A stretch of 64,000 nucleotides of DNA from Symbiodinium natans (Eukaryota > Sar > Dinophyceae > Suessiales > Symbiodiniaceae): positions 841,634-905,633 of the forward strand of contig CAJNDS010002524.1 in assembly GCA_905221605.1 (NCBI GenBank), given 5' to 3'. The translations under genes and the position numbers were made by a program. Under the pieces are notes generated by a model that made no database searches, had not been told where the DNA came from, and saw only the letters and a list, made by a program, of their open reading frames with translations. Shown piece after piece: positions 56,001 to 64,000 of the stretch. Within the stretch, counting starts at the first letter, position 1. Each line of letters begins with the position of its first letter.

Positions 56001-59000
56001 CTGAACCCTAAACCCTAAACCCTGAACCCTAATCAAACAGCAGCCTGCTTTGAAATCTCAGGATGTCCTCGGTTGCTTTGTGACTCCGAAATGGCCCAAG
56101 TCCGCAACCCTAAACCCTAAACCCTAAACGCTAAACCCTAAACCCTAAACCCTACACCCTAAACCCTAAACCCTAAACCCCAAACCCCAAACCCTAAACC
56201 CCAACGACTGAGGTTGACAACGAAAGTAGACTACCAAAAGTGTGTCGGGCTCAGCTCAGGAGGGAGGGTTTTGGGTTTTGGTGCTTGAGTCTCACCATAG
56301 GCTTGTGCAAAAGCCCCCCTGAGGAATTGGGTTCTGTCATCACAACGGCTTAATTATATAATAAGAACCCCAGGGAATGTTGAAACTAATTCGTTTATTA
56401 ATGTTTTGAGGGGGTATAGTGTGGGTTTGGAGGACTACTTGTAGGTTCCAGGTACTTGTAACCCCAATCACAACTGTACTTATAAGCCCCCCAAGTCCCC
56501 TTAGTCCTCGGAATGGGTTCTATGTAGACTTGTAATTGGGTCCAAATAGGTTCTACGTAGACATATAACTGGGGTTATAAGTACCCATATGAACCCCTTA
56601 AACCCTAAACCCCAAACCCTAAACCACTTAAAACTGGGGTTATAAGTACCCATAAACCTCCAAGTAGGTCTTCGAGCTTTAGTGCCGAGTTTCAGCCCCA
56701 GCTGACGCCCGGGTCTTTGTTGCATTGGGATGATGGTCCATGGAGTATGGAGAAGCAGCAAGCGAGCAAGCTATAGGGTATAGGGTGGTTTCAGGGTTCA
56801 GGGTTCATTGCAGGGGATGATGGTCCATGGAATATGGAGAAGAAGCAAGCTATAGGGTGTAGGGTTTCAGGGAGCAGGATTTTTAGGGTTTAGGGTTTAG
56901 AGTTTAGGGTTTAGGGTTTAGGGTTTAGGGTTTAGGGTTTTGAGCCAATTTAGGTGTTTCTATTGAGAGCCTGCTTCGGTTCTTTGCACGCCGCTTGGAA
57001 TATGTTTTGCTACGTGTAACCCGTATCCCTGCAGCTCCCGCCTTTTCTTGGGGTTTAGGGTTTAGGGTTTAGGGAAAGAACTTTTGGCAGCGTGCGGGAG
57101 GTACGAGGTCCTTTTCGGGAAGGGCCAGCGCCCCCCAACAGACAGTGACCCCACAGCAGAGCAACTATCCGCTGTAAAGGCACTCCTCAGATCAAGCCAG
57201 ACTCCATACGCGGACTTCGCCGTTTTCGGCCCGCGTGGCACTCGCAGTTTCAAGAAGCTCAAGTTCCAAGGCCTGACACTGAACAGGGCAGGCGAGCTCG
57301 TGCAAACAGAGCTCTATGGTCCGCCAACGCTGGCCGTGTGGACTTAGTAGTAGAGTAGGTAACCTTTAACCTTTTTGGGTTAATATATTCCCATTATAAT
57401 TCCAAAGGTTAACCTTTAAAACCCCTGGGTAATTACTGGACAACTAAGTGGAAGGCTTGTTTCGAGACTTACACCAATCTGATGGTGATGCTGGATGCAT
57501 CCGACTTGGGGCCTCTTCTACAGTACAAGTCCAAGGTGGAAGGGTTTAGGGTTTAGGGTTTAGGGTTTAGGGTTTAGGGTTTTGGGTTTTGGGTTTAGGG
57601 TTTCGGGTTTAGGGTTAGGGTTTAGGGTTCAGGGCCTCAACAATCCGACCACGAAGTCCCGGCCCTTCTCGAAAACTGAGATAGCTTATCAGTAGCTTAC
57701 GGCTTGTGGGGTGTGTGCACCTCTGGTGTATGATGAGCAAACCTAGCAGAAATCCTGAGGCGTAATATGATCCCTAGGGCTTAGTCCATGCACCGACACT
57801 GGCCCTAGTCATGCCACTTCAGTCAACCTTTGAGGCCTAGATTCTAGGACCCCAGCCCTATTCCCTTCCTTTAGGGCTTTGGTTCCCAAATAAGCTCCTT
57901 TTAAACCAAAAAGGGTACCCCTTATCTACCCTAAACTCTAAACCCTAAGCCCTAAGCCCTAAACCCTAAACCCTAAACCCTAAACCCTAAACCCTAAACC
58001 CTAAACCCTAAACCCTACTCTTGGGTCTAGGCGTGACGACATGCGAAGCCTAGGTACGTGCTGCTGTCCCTGCGCAGTCCCGAACTTTCGTTGGGCATCT
58101 CACTCTGCGCCTCGGCACCCGCAAGCTGAGTGTAGGGTTGTTTTTTTAGGGTTTAGGGTTTAGGGTTTAGGGTTTAGGGTTTAGGGTTTTTATTAAACCA
58201 CAGTGACCCAGTCCCGATACCGCAAACCCCTACCAAATCCCAAAACCAAAAATCCTGGCTTTACACGGGCTCTAGGGTTTGCGGCGTCCAGCCTGGACTC
58301 CTGAGCTTGGTCCAACCCTATAGACCCAACCCCTGAACGCTAAACCCCGCAACCCTGAACCCCAAAGAACCTCAAACGCGTGTGCCGTTCTTAGAGGCTT
58401 CGGGGCTTCAGGGGCTTAGGATTTCAGGCTGGGCTGCGTGCTGTTTAATATAGATGTTTGTTCTCCCTTGTTTTTCTGTGGTTATTCATTTTTTTTGTGG
58501 GGGGGTGGGGTAGGGGTTCTTCCTGAAGGGCTTAGGGCTAGAGAGGGGAGAGGTAGAGGGCAGGGTAAGTGTAGGTGAGAGGCGCAGAGGCGCCAAGGCG
58601 CAGAGGTTTGCGAAGCGTGCAGGTGCGCGTGAGGGTTTATGGTTTGGGGCTTACTTCGGGTTTAGGGTTTAGGGTTTAGGGTTTAGGGTTTAGGGTTTAG
58701 GGTTGTGGGTGCAGGTGTAGGTGCAGGTGTAGGTTTTGTAAGGGTGCGAGGATTTTTGGGGTGGGTGCGTGGATGTGTGCGTAGCTTAGGTTTGCGCGTA
58801 TGTGTTTTGGGTGTTTGTGCTTTGGTTTTTGGCGCAGCCCCAGTCAAATGTGGGCTTTGCTCAAATAGCTACCCCTAGTTGCCTTGGCGAGTGTTTTCGG
58901 GACCCTAGACCCTAGACCCTGGCGCCTAAACCCCAAACCCTAAACCCCAAACCCTACACCGAGCCAAAGGCAAGTATCTTGGGGACATGCTCATGGACAA

Positions 59001-62000
59001 GCAGAAGATTTCCGTCTGAAACCTAGCCCGGCAACGAGGGGCAGAACCTCAATGTGCGGTTCTCCGGTTGAGGGTTTAGGGGAACCCTGAACCCTAAACC
59101 CCTAAACCCCCGAAATCACATCCCCGTGAATCCTATACTCGGCCCATAACTTAAAGAATACTGCCTTTCAGAGCTCCTGTACAGTGACTTGAGGGCTACA
59201 CGGGCCCGTAGGATTTAGGCTTCAGCGATGTCTGAGGCGTGTATCTAAAGGTCCATGTACCTATGTCTCCTGGGTAGGATAAGGGGGACCCTTCAAAGGG
59301 ACGCCTTCTGAACCCTCTTCTGGCTCTCTAAACAGGGACCTTATTCAGAGGGTCTATTTCCCCAAGGGTCCCCCTAATCCTATCCCCTAATTATGCAGAG
59401 CACACCTGCGCCAAGCTGTATGGCAACCCCTTTATTTACTGCCCCAGGTACGTGGACCCATGAAATTGTCATAGTGGGGTAACATTTTACATGTTTAAAG
59501 GTACTTAAACTGAATAAGGAATAATAGAAATTTGAATGTTGAATACTATCCCAACCAAGAACTAGTGAACCCCCTTCCCTTAAGAGAACCCACTATCGCA
59601 ACCATGAACTAGATGAGGGAAGGTGTGGTTGGGGTTGGACGTTCAGAGATTCCTGGGCTGACGGCTTCCTTCTTCGGACATGAAATGGGAGTTTCAGAAA
59701 AAAGGGGTACCTTTTTTGGGAGGTTATTACTGTGAAGGAATCCTACTATTTGCAGGGGTCTACATCAGGGGTCCCTTCCTTGCGTAAACCTGCAAATTGC
59801 CCAGAGCTCTAAACCCCAACCTCCCACCCTGAACCCTTAGTCCGCAAGCCCGAAATCCCCACACCCTCAACCCGAAACCCTAACCCTAAACCCCAAACCC
59901 TAAACCCTAAACCCTACACCTCGAATCCCTAGACCGTAAACCTTGAACCCTCAGGAGACGTAAACCATCCCCAAAGGTCCATGTATCTAATGATTATATA
60001 CTTGGGCCCCAAACTCCCTATTTAGGTACATGGACCCTTAGGTCCCTAAACCCTAAACCCTAAACCCTAAACCCTAAACCCCAAACCCCAAACCCCAAGC
60101 CCGAAATCCAGCAATCGAAGGCCGGGGCCGATGCGTTCTTCCGGAGCGCCGTGACGCGAAGAACCAGGTCCGGGATCGATCGCTTGCTTGTAGGGTTTGG
60201 GGTTTGGGGTTTGGGGTTTCGGGTTTCGGGTTTCGGGGTTTGGGGTTTCGGGTTTCGGGGTTCGGGTTTAGGTCTCAGAGTTTAGGGTTTAGAGTTTAGC
60301 AATAATTTGTTCACTATTATTTCTTAGTTCTTAGTTCTTAGTTCTTAGTTCTTAGTAGGTCAAGGAGGGAATTCGATATCTTATATTCTCCCTGCATGCA
60401 TCCTTTAAGGGATTGTGTATAGGGTATCTCATTCCCTCATTCCCTGAAAGGAGCCCGTAGTTTTGTTTTTGTTCGGTTGATTTCCGGTTGATTCAAGGGT
60501 GGTTGTGGTTTTTTGGGTTTGGGGTTTAGGGTTTAGGGTTTAGGGTTGAGGGTTTAGGGTTTAGGGTTTAGGGTTAGGTTTTGTTTGAGTTTGCTAAGGT
60601 TAGATTAGGGTCTGGGGGTTTGGGGCGTGTGAAGTGTAAGTTGGCAACTCCTGACGCCTAAGCCCCTAAGTTTTTGGGGTCCTGCAGAGCCCCCTAGAAA
60701 CCAAAGTGTTAACTTCTTACTTCCCCTTCCTTGCAGATCTCAGCCCGGAGTTTGAGGCCACGTGACCCTAGCTTGCCATAGCCCATAAAGGTACGGTCGC
60801 TGTGACCCACTACGCAGTGCGCCCTTCGACTTCATAGAGGCCCTGTGCCCACTTAACTTCCCCATGAAGAGCAGCCCAATAGGCCGTTGACATGACACCT
60901 GCCCAACCCCAAACCCTGGAATCTCTGACAGAACAACCTAGGCTCCCGAAACCCCTAAACCCTAAACCCTGAATCCTGAACCCTAAACCCTAAACCCTAA
61001 ACCCTAAACCCTAAACCCTAAACCCTAAACCCTAAACCCTAAACCCAGACCGTGAACTCCAGCCGAGCGAAGTCGGCACAGGGAAGAGATCGACAGCACA
61101 TCCTCGACACTGGACGAGTCGGTGCAGAAGTGCTCCCCCTAAACCCTAAACCCTAAACCCTAAACCCTAAACCCTAAACCCTAAACCCTAAACCCTAAAC
61201 CCTAAACCCTAAACCCTAAACCCTAAACCCTTGCGCGTTGTTGGATTGTAGGTCTCAGGGCTTGTAGGGGTTTCTGAATCAGTAAAGCCACTGGGGAAGC
61301 AGCTGCTTTCTCATTGCGATTCTGGCCCTTTTTTCGAGAAAAGGACTGCCATGCAGGTTTGAATTAAGTTTGGGCGTTCATCGGTTCCGGCGACAACCTC
61401 AGCGCCTGAATTGAGAGAGCCAATGCCTCTTCCATTACAAGTCAAAAGATGGTTTAGGGTGTCTAGGTTGAGTTGCATCAATGTCATTTAAGCCATATTC
61501 CTGGATTCCTTAATCATGGGCTCTTTTTCAGGGGCAGGGGTTCGAGGTTGTCCAAACCCCTGAAGCCCTCTGCCTTCAGTCCCCTCAACCCTCAATCTTT
61601 AAACCCCAGAACCCTACTGGAGGCAGGTTGTACGAGTTCTATGCACCCGTTTTGAGGTTATAACTTGTCACCGTAGCTGCCCTACTTTGCAGCCTTCTTG
61701 TACGTACCCGTGAACCTCCAAGCAAACCCCTCAACCCCTAAGCCCTCGGCGCTAGGCTTGCACGGATTTGCGAAGTCTCTGAGGGTACCCTTCATATCGT
61801 CCTGGGGTTTAGGGTTTAGGGTTTAGGGTTTAGGGTTGAGGCTAAAGGGTTCTGGGTTTTAACCCGAAACCTTTCTGAGGGTAGTTTCATGGGCCCTTTC
61901 TGTGGTCCCGAACCTCCTTTAAAGGGTCTGATGCATGGGCCCTTAATTTGCGTATGGTAAAATAATCAGGGGTACTCCTTCAAGGGCCCATACTAAGGAC

Positions 62001-62207
62001 CATGCCACTACCCTGAGAACAGACCACAGGTACGCCCGCGAGCTGACGGACAAAGTGACGTCAGCCGAACTTCGGAAACACATGGAATCCAGGACAGGAT
62101 TCCACAACCCCAAGTTGTTGAGTTTTGGAGTGTGGCGTATGTCGTGCGGCGCGTACATCGATGCGAACCGGGAACGGGCATCCAGACAGTCCCAGGGGAC
62201 CAAATGA
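46589..62207 (+). CDS. unidentified multi-exon gene, at least 16 exons
   Basis: Exons at 46589, 47436, 48213, 48594, 49662, 52364, 53084, 53692, 54088, 54476, 55091, 58054, 58970, 60121, 61082 and 62030 are phase-compatible, except for one probable missing exon between 49736 and 52364. The join gives over 330 codons. Notable stretches: AFREAILTPAFWSCCSEKRR; LIDKFWPWMKAKKGMDEVIE; HGAEHFLPWLLSLCQSQ; FGRVFGFAGLPARLFADFQV; IVLAPPIQGLPVLPRVDF; LGTTVVPRLRMVAPKESSML; GHLTLRLGTRKYLGDMLMDK; and a charged C-terminus. I do not recognise the family. Donors are a mix of GT, GC and GA. It could still be two genes, split near 49.7-52.4 kb. The terminal stop is at 62205. Confidence 0.55.
46661..46797. repeat. 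long (TTTAGGG)n array following an exon
   Basis: About nineteen units, with TTGAGGG variants, starting 12 bases after the donor. Confidence 0.95.
47436..47499 (+). CDS. exon, unidentified gene (46.6-62.2 kb)
   Basis: Acceptor GGCCAG|G; ASARARWGARQLTDHKSPSS plus S and one base; GC donor at 47500. Other frames are open too, so the frame rests on phase linkage. Confidence 0.45.
48213..48254 (+). CDS. exon, unidentified gene (46.6-62.2 kb)
   Basis: Acceptor CTGCAG|GC; LIDKFWPWMKAKK plus one base; GT donor at 48255. Confidence 0.6.
48594..48628 (+). CDS. 35-nt exon, unidentified gene (46.6-62.2 kb)
   Basis: Acceptor GAAAG|GC; MDEVIEAFLKG; GC donor at 48629. Joins the previous exon as KKGMDEVIEAF. 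Confidence 0.6.
49384..49498. mobile_element. MITE family C copy
   Basis: AGCCCAGTAGTGCCCGTATT ... GTTACTGAGCATCCTAGG. Very close to the 11350 copy, implying recent activity. Confidence 0.75.
49662..49736 (+). CDS. exon, unidentified gene (46.6-62.2 kb)
   Basis: Acceptor TCTCAG|G; DRAEYRKGSHRNQAYASNRR then MVVWQ; GC donor at 49737; phase 0 both ends. Rich in basic residues. Confidence 0.55.
51938..52078. mobile_element. MITE family B copy
   Basis: GCGAGGTTCATGGTACTTAC ... AAGCACCATGAACCTCCAAG. Long interior with CTGTACTTATAGCCC / GGGTTATAAGTACAG arms. Confidence 0.75.
52153..52265. mobile_element. MITE family B copy
   Basis: TACTTGGGGGTTCATGGGTA ... TACCCATGGACCTTCAAGTA. A clean palindrome. 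Confidence 0.75.
52364..52418 (+). CDS. exon, unidentified gene (46.6-62.2 kb)
   Basis: Acceptor TGGCAG|C; LHGAEHFLPWLLSLCQSQ; GC donor at 52419, phase 0. Confidence 0.5.
53084..53143 (+). CDS. exon, unidentified gene (46.6-62.2 kb)
   Basis: Acceptor CACCAG|G; EFGRVFGFAGLPARLFADFQ; canonical CAG|GT donor at 53144; phase 0 both ends. Confidence 0.6.
53692..53732 (+). CDS. exon, unidentified gene (46.6-62.2 kb)
   Basis: Acceptor CAAAG|G; VTSKVLIDPPEGR plus GG; GT donor at 53733. Confidence 0.55.
54088..54150 (+). CDS. exon, unidentified gene (46.6-62.2 kb)
   Basis: Acceptor CTGAG|G; PPLYVETDSLMLQLLGEQRQ plus GG; GC donor at 54151. Confidence 0.6.
54357..54469. repeat. pure (CCCTAAA)n array before an exon
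   Basis: About sixteen perfect units ending six bases before the acceptor AG at 54474. Confidence 0.95.
54476..54511 (+). CDS. 36-nt exon, unidentified gene (46.6-62.2 kb)
   Basis: Acceptor AGCCAG|G; IVLAPPIQGLP plus GT; GA donor at 54512, chosen because phase 2 then fits 55091. GTGAGC at 54510 would be a canonical donor but breaks the frame. Confidence 0.55.
55091..55214 (+). CDS. exon, unidentified gene (46.6-62.2 kb)
   Basis: Acceptor GGGAG|G; LPRVDFRFLGTTVVPRLRMV ... SSMLPGDVLYVRLGRVQ; canonical CAG|GT donor. The longest internal exon of this gene; rich in beta-strand-like residues. Confidence 0.65.
56435..56667. mobile_element. composite MITE family B
   Basis: CTACTTGTAGGTTCCAGGTA ... 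ACCCATAAACCTCCAAGTAG with the inner GGGTTATAAGTACCCAT piece present twice and CCCTAAACCCC repeats between (56600-56625). Looks like a partly duplicated element. Confidence 0.65.
57081..57541 (+). pseudogene. dinoflagellate retroelement-type ORF split by a MITE
   Basis: First part (57081-57344) reads GRYEVLFGKGQRPPTDSDPT ... PYADFAVFGPRGTRSFKKLK ... GPPTLAVWT. Second part (57446-57541) reads KWKACFETYTNLMVMLDASD and LLQYKSKVE. The pattern P..PT.EQL..L......PY.DF.VFGP.G.R....KF ... GP....W...W..Y...L.ML fits a protein type I recall as repeated across Symbiodiniaceae gene models next to retroelement domains. A 101-base F-family insertion separates the parts; dropping it would restore the frame. 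The right end is cut by TTTAGGG repeats, so only a fragment remains. Confidence 0.6.
57345..57445. mobile_element. MITE family F inside the retroelement relic
   Basis: GGTAACCTTTAACCTTTTTG ... CCAAAGGTTAACCTTTAA ... TACTGGACAACT. ACTTAG at the left edge (57342) and ACTAAG at the right edge (57443) may be an imperfect 6-base target duplication. Confidence 0.75.
57838..57930. mobile_element. MITE family C copy
   Basis: CCTAGATTCTAGGACCCCAG ... GCTCCTTTTAAACCAAAAAGGG, then CCCTTATCTACCC. The right end merges into CCCTAAA repeats. Confidence 0.55.
58054..58120 (+). CDS. exon, unidentified gene (46.6-62.2 kb)
   Basis: Acceptor GCCTAG|G; VRAAVPAQSRTFVGHLTLRL then GT plus one base; GC donor at 58121 in CCGCAAG, repeated as AGGCAAG at the next exon start. 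Confidence 0.55.
58970..59013 (+). CDS. exon, unidentified gene (46.6-62.2 kb)
   Basis: Acceptor CAAAG|GC; KYLGDMLMDKQKIS; GT donor at 59014. Reading on gives TGA two codons later. Confidence 0.6.
59249..59393. mobile_element. MITE family E copy
   Basis: AGGTCCATGTACCTATGTCT ... GGTAGGATAAGGGGGACCC ... CTAATCCTATCCCCTA. More than 100 bases align by eye with the 32634 copy. Confidence 0.8.
59686..59795. mobile_element. MITE family D copy
   Basis: GGGAGTTTCAGAAAAAAGGG ... GGAATCCTACTATTTGCAGG ... right arm worn. Confidence 0.6.
59983..60033. mobile_element. short palindrome related to 42325
   Basis: AAGGTCCATGTATCTAATGA ... TATTTAGGTACATGGACCCT. Confidence 0.6.
60121..60185 (+). CDS. exon, unidentified gene (46.6-62.2 kb)
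   Basis: Acceptor ATCGAAG|G; AGADAFFRSAVTRRTRSGID then R plus TT; GC donor at 60186. Confidence 0.6.
60323..60356. repeat. (TTCTTAG)n heptamer repeat
   Basis: About five units of TTCTTAG, a 7-mer unrelated in sequence to TTTAGGG. Confidence 0.9.
61082..61129 (+). CDS. 48-nt exon, unidentified gene (46.6-62.2 kb)
   Basis: Acceptor GCACAG|G; EEIDSTSSTLDESVQ plus AA; GT donor at 61130. Completes Lys with the next exon. Flanked by long CCCTAAA arrays on both sides. Confidence 0.65.
61139..61229. repeat. pure (CCCTAAA)n array
   Basis: Thirteen perfect units starting nine bases after a GT donor; here the 5' end of the intron has the C-strand orientation, an exception to the usual pattern. Confidence 0.95.
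62030..62207 (+). CDS. terminal exon, unidentified gene (46.6-62.2 kb)
   Basis: Acceptor CCACAG|G; YARELTDKVTSAELRKHMES ... NPKLLSFGVWRMSCGAYIDA ... stop TGA 62205-62207. 58 codons of gene-like composition. The charged N-terminal part suggests helices; no family recognised. Confidence 0.7.
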
Positions 62208-63078
62208 ACCCTAAAATCGGGTCATACACCTTATAATAGTACTACATATTTAATTCATCTACCCCTATCGACCCTTTTTTACTACTACATAGTTCCTAGT
62301 TCCCATGAAGGTACGTGCACCATGAACCATTTTAGGTTTTAGGATTCATGTGGTCCCCTTAAGGGCCTGGCCATTCCATTTGGAGGCCCCGACACCCAAG
62401 CCATAGCTGCCAGGGTCTAGAGGGCTACGCCCATGCTTCCTAAGAGGGGTTCAGGGTTTAGGGTTTAGGGTTTAGGGTTTAGGGTTTCGGGTTTAGGGTT
62501 TCGGGTTTAGGGTTTCGGGTTTGGGGTTTGATGGTTCCATATTTCTAAGGTTGGAACCGGGCCCTTCGCATGGTCCCTTATAGCCTTGTGTACAGGACTC
62601 CGAAGCATAGGCCCTTATTTTGTATAGCGTATGTAAGGGTGATATAACAAGGGGCCCAAATTGAGGGCCCTTACTTGCGACCCTAGATGCTTCCCATCTG
62701 TTATGTCGAGCCCTTGTAGCACAGATCGGTGCACTTGAGAGCGCCTGAAGAAGATAACCGCCGCAGTTTCCAGAAGCCTTGCTTCAGGGCGCCGGGATGG
62801 GTTCAAGACACAGCGCAGATGGGCTGTATTCGACCACCAGCCGCCTGGGGTCTGGGAATTTGGGGTTTCGGTGTTTACCCTAAACCTCCCCAAGAAAATT
62901 ATCCATCAACCGAAGCCTGAATCCCCAGTGCCCCGCCTGCACGCCGCAAAGTCTGAGGTTTAGGGCTTAGGGCTTAGGGCCTGAAGGTTCTATTTTGCTT
63001 GGAGTACTGTAGGGGATGAAGCAAACTGCCCTGAAGGTACCACATAGGAGCCCTGCTCTGGCTTGAGGGTGGTTTGGG

Positions 63079-63201
63079 GGTTTAGGGTTTATAGGGTTTA
63101 TAGGGTTATAGGGTTTACAGGGTTTATAGGGTTTATAGGGTTTACAGGGTGTACAGGGTTTACAGGGTTTACAGGGTTTATAAGGTTTATAGGGTTTAGG
63201 G
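63079..63201. repeat. GGGTTTATA / GGGTTTACA array
   Basis: About thirteen 9-base units alternating TATA and TACA spacers; the G-strand counterpart of the CCCTATAAA array at 33071. Confidence 0.9.
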
Positions 63202-63235
63202 GTTTCCGGCTGCCTTGATTTCGACTCCTCTGTAG

Positions 63236-63289
63236 GATCGAGACTATGCGAGAAGAGCAGCGGGAGAGCGCGAAGGAGGCTCTTTCACC
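63236..63289 (+). CDS. single exon of a further gene
   Basis: Acceptor CTGTAG|G after a pyrimidine-rich tract; IETMREEQRESAKEALSP, coiled-coil-like; the end is near 63289 before GGGTTTAGGG. Neighbouring exons are not found in the window. Confidence 0.45.
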
Positions 63290-63360
63290 GGGTTTAGGGT
63301 TAAGGGTTTAGGGTTTAGGGTTTAGGGTTTAGGGTGCCATGTGCGTTGGCGCATGCATCT

Positions 63361-63512
63361 TAGTAGCCCAGTGGTACCCTTTTCCCTGTTTTTGGTTCTG
63401 GCTTCCCTTATGAAGTAGCCAACCCAAAAAGAGGTGCCCTTCTTAGGGTTTAGGGTTTAGGGTTTAGGGTTTAGGGTTTAGGGTTTAGGGTTTATGGTTA
63501 CTGGGCTACCGA
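63361..63512. mobile_element. MITE family C with telomeric array inside
   Basis: TAGTAGCCCAGTGGTACCCT on the left and GGTTACTGGGCTACCG on the right remain as inverted ends, while TTTAGGG units (63443-63497) occupy the right half. Confidence 0.75.
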
Positions 63513-63831
63513 GGCATGAACAGTAAACGCCATGAAGCCTTGCAACCCAAACCCTGAAGCCCTCTAGACCCTGAATGACCCCATATCCCGCTTCTGGACG
63601 GCTTCCAGCACCCTTCGGAGGAAAAATCACGGAACGGTTTAGTTTACGGGTTTAGGGTTTAGGGTTCAGGGATTCGGGTTTAGGGTTTATAGGGGTTTCC
63701 GAACACCTAATCCTCCACGCCTGTAAGCCCCCTTGCCATGCCTTTCTGGGCAAGAGAAGTTGCGCGTTGGCATAGGCCTGGCCCGCAAGCCCGCAACTCG
63801 TCATTCAGAGAACTGCCCGCAATAGACCCCT

Positions 63832-63988
63832 AAACCCTATACACCTTCTAAACCCTAGAAACCCTATAAACCCTAGAAACCCTATGAACCTATATAAACC
63901 CTGTACACCCTACGAACCCTTTAAACCCTACAAACCCTATAAAACCCTATAAAACCCTATAAAACCCTATAAAACCCTATAAATCCCT
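63832..63988. repeat. CCCTATAAA(A) array
   Basis: Degenerate then regular CCCTATAAAA decamers, running to the window edge. Confidence 0.85.
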
Positions 63989-64000
63989 TATCCCTAATCC

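Larger units (their letters stand above)
55215..58053 (+). other. intron with MITEs and a retroelement relic
   Basis: Degenerate CCCTAAA (55370-55740), poly-G (55866-55877), CCCTAAA (55980-56030, 56106-56200), a B-type composite MITE (56435-56667), TTTAGGG (56887-56938, 57541-57580), the relic 57081-57541, a C-type MITE (57838-57930) and CCCTAAA (57935-58016). Confidence 0.65.
58121..62029 (+). other. introns of the 58.1-62.0 kb section
   Basis: TTTAGGG (58147-58185, 58660-58705), G-rich unique text, an E-type MITE (59249-59393), a D-type MITE (59686-59795), a palindrome (59983-60033), CCCTAAA (60045-60090), TTTGGGG/TTTCGGG (60191-60270), TTCTTAG repeat (60323-60356), and long CCCTAAA arrays (60993-61046, 61139-61229), with a B-like right arm (61646-61725). 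Confidence 0.65.
62208..64000. other. right end: intergenic repeats, MITE, one exon
   Basis: TTTAGGG/TTTCGGG (62455-62530), a low-repeat block 62700-62880 with ambiguous frames, a TTTATAGGG array (63079-63201), one exon (63236-63289), a C-type MITE with telomeric insert (63361-63512) and CCCTATAAAA repeats to the window end. The 61981-62035 and 62560-62690 pieces share GGGCCC-rich palindromic text of possible MITE origin. Confidence 0.55.

Noticed and set aside
60737-60760. Small exon after a textbook pyrimidine tract (CTTCCTTGCAG)
   Set aside because: Good acceptor, but exons 60121-60185 and 61082-61129 join in frame without it; possibly an alternative exon.
62729-62920. ORFs on both strands at 62.6-62.9 kb
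   Set aside because: All three + frames and one minus frame are partly open, and none has convincing composition or a phase partner.
1-64000. True telomere or chromosome end
   Set aside because: Both repeat orientations alternate dozens of times and coding exons continue on both sides; these are interstitial repeats.

Overview
This window is nuclear DNA of an alveolate, almost certainly a dinoflagellate. Three things point that way. First, the telomere-type repeat TTTAGGG / CCCTAAA occurs throughout, on both strands and with both orientations mixed, so this is not a chromosome end. Second, the coding pieces are short GC-rich exons whose introns start with GT, GC or GA and end in AG, usually followed by G. 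Third, a broken retroelement-like protein at 57.1-57.5 kb resembles a protein type I remember from Symbiodiniaceae gene models. Very little coding capacity is visible as long open reading frames. Most long ORFs are artefacts of the 7-bp repeat, and the real genes are strings of 24-124 nt exons that have to be joined by reading frame.

Layout, all on the + strand. (1) 1-14.2 kb: 15 exons of a gene entering from the left. Its protein matches, from memory, the DUF5718 family and carries fumarylacetoacetase-like motifs. (2) 14.7-40.9 kb: 18 exons of an iron-alcohol-dehydrogenase-superfamily enzyme of the maleylacetate reductase type, about 385 codons spread over 26 kb. Seventeen junctions are phase-compatible in one continuous frame. 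An intron at 25.3-27.9 kb holds two intronless ORFs; one is a secreted protein that looks like an ADP-ribosyl cyclase/CD38-type domain. (3) About 44.0-45.05 kb (perhaps from 41.6 kb): the 3' exons of an unidentified gene. (4) 46.6-62.2 kb: at least 16 exons of another unidentified gene, ending in a clear terminal exon. (5) 63.2 kb: one exon of a further gene. Broken retroelement pieces lie at 37.9 and 57.1 kb.

Between exons the DNA consists of three layers: telomere-type arrays with locally homogenised variants (CCCCTAAA, CCCCAAA, CCCTGAA, CCCTACATA, CCCTATAAA); at least seven families of palindromic, non-coding MITE-like elements of 80-150 bp; and poly-C/poly-G or AT-rich microsatellites. 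The most striking signal is structural. Introns tend to begin with G-strand repeats (TTTAGGG) just after the donor and end with C-strand repeats (CCCTAAA) just before the acceptor AG, so each exon sits between converging telomeric arms. By a hand tally this holds for roughly three quarters of the intron ends of the two best-resolved genes. The repeat may therefore serve as a splice-site environment or as the trace of an intron-spreading process.

Functionally, an FAH-like hydrolase gene directly upstream of a maleylacetate-reductase-like gene, same strand and about 0.5 kb apart, suggests ring-cleavage product metabolism and possibly a single fused transcription unit. All family names are recalled from motif knowledge; no database search was run. 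Exon ends were chosen by frame continuity and may be off by a few bases where marked.
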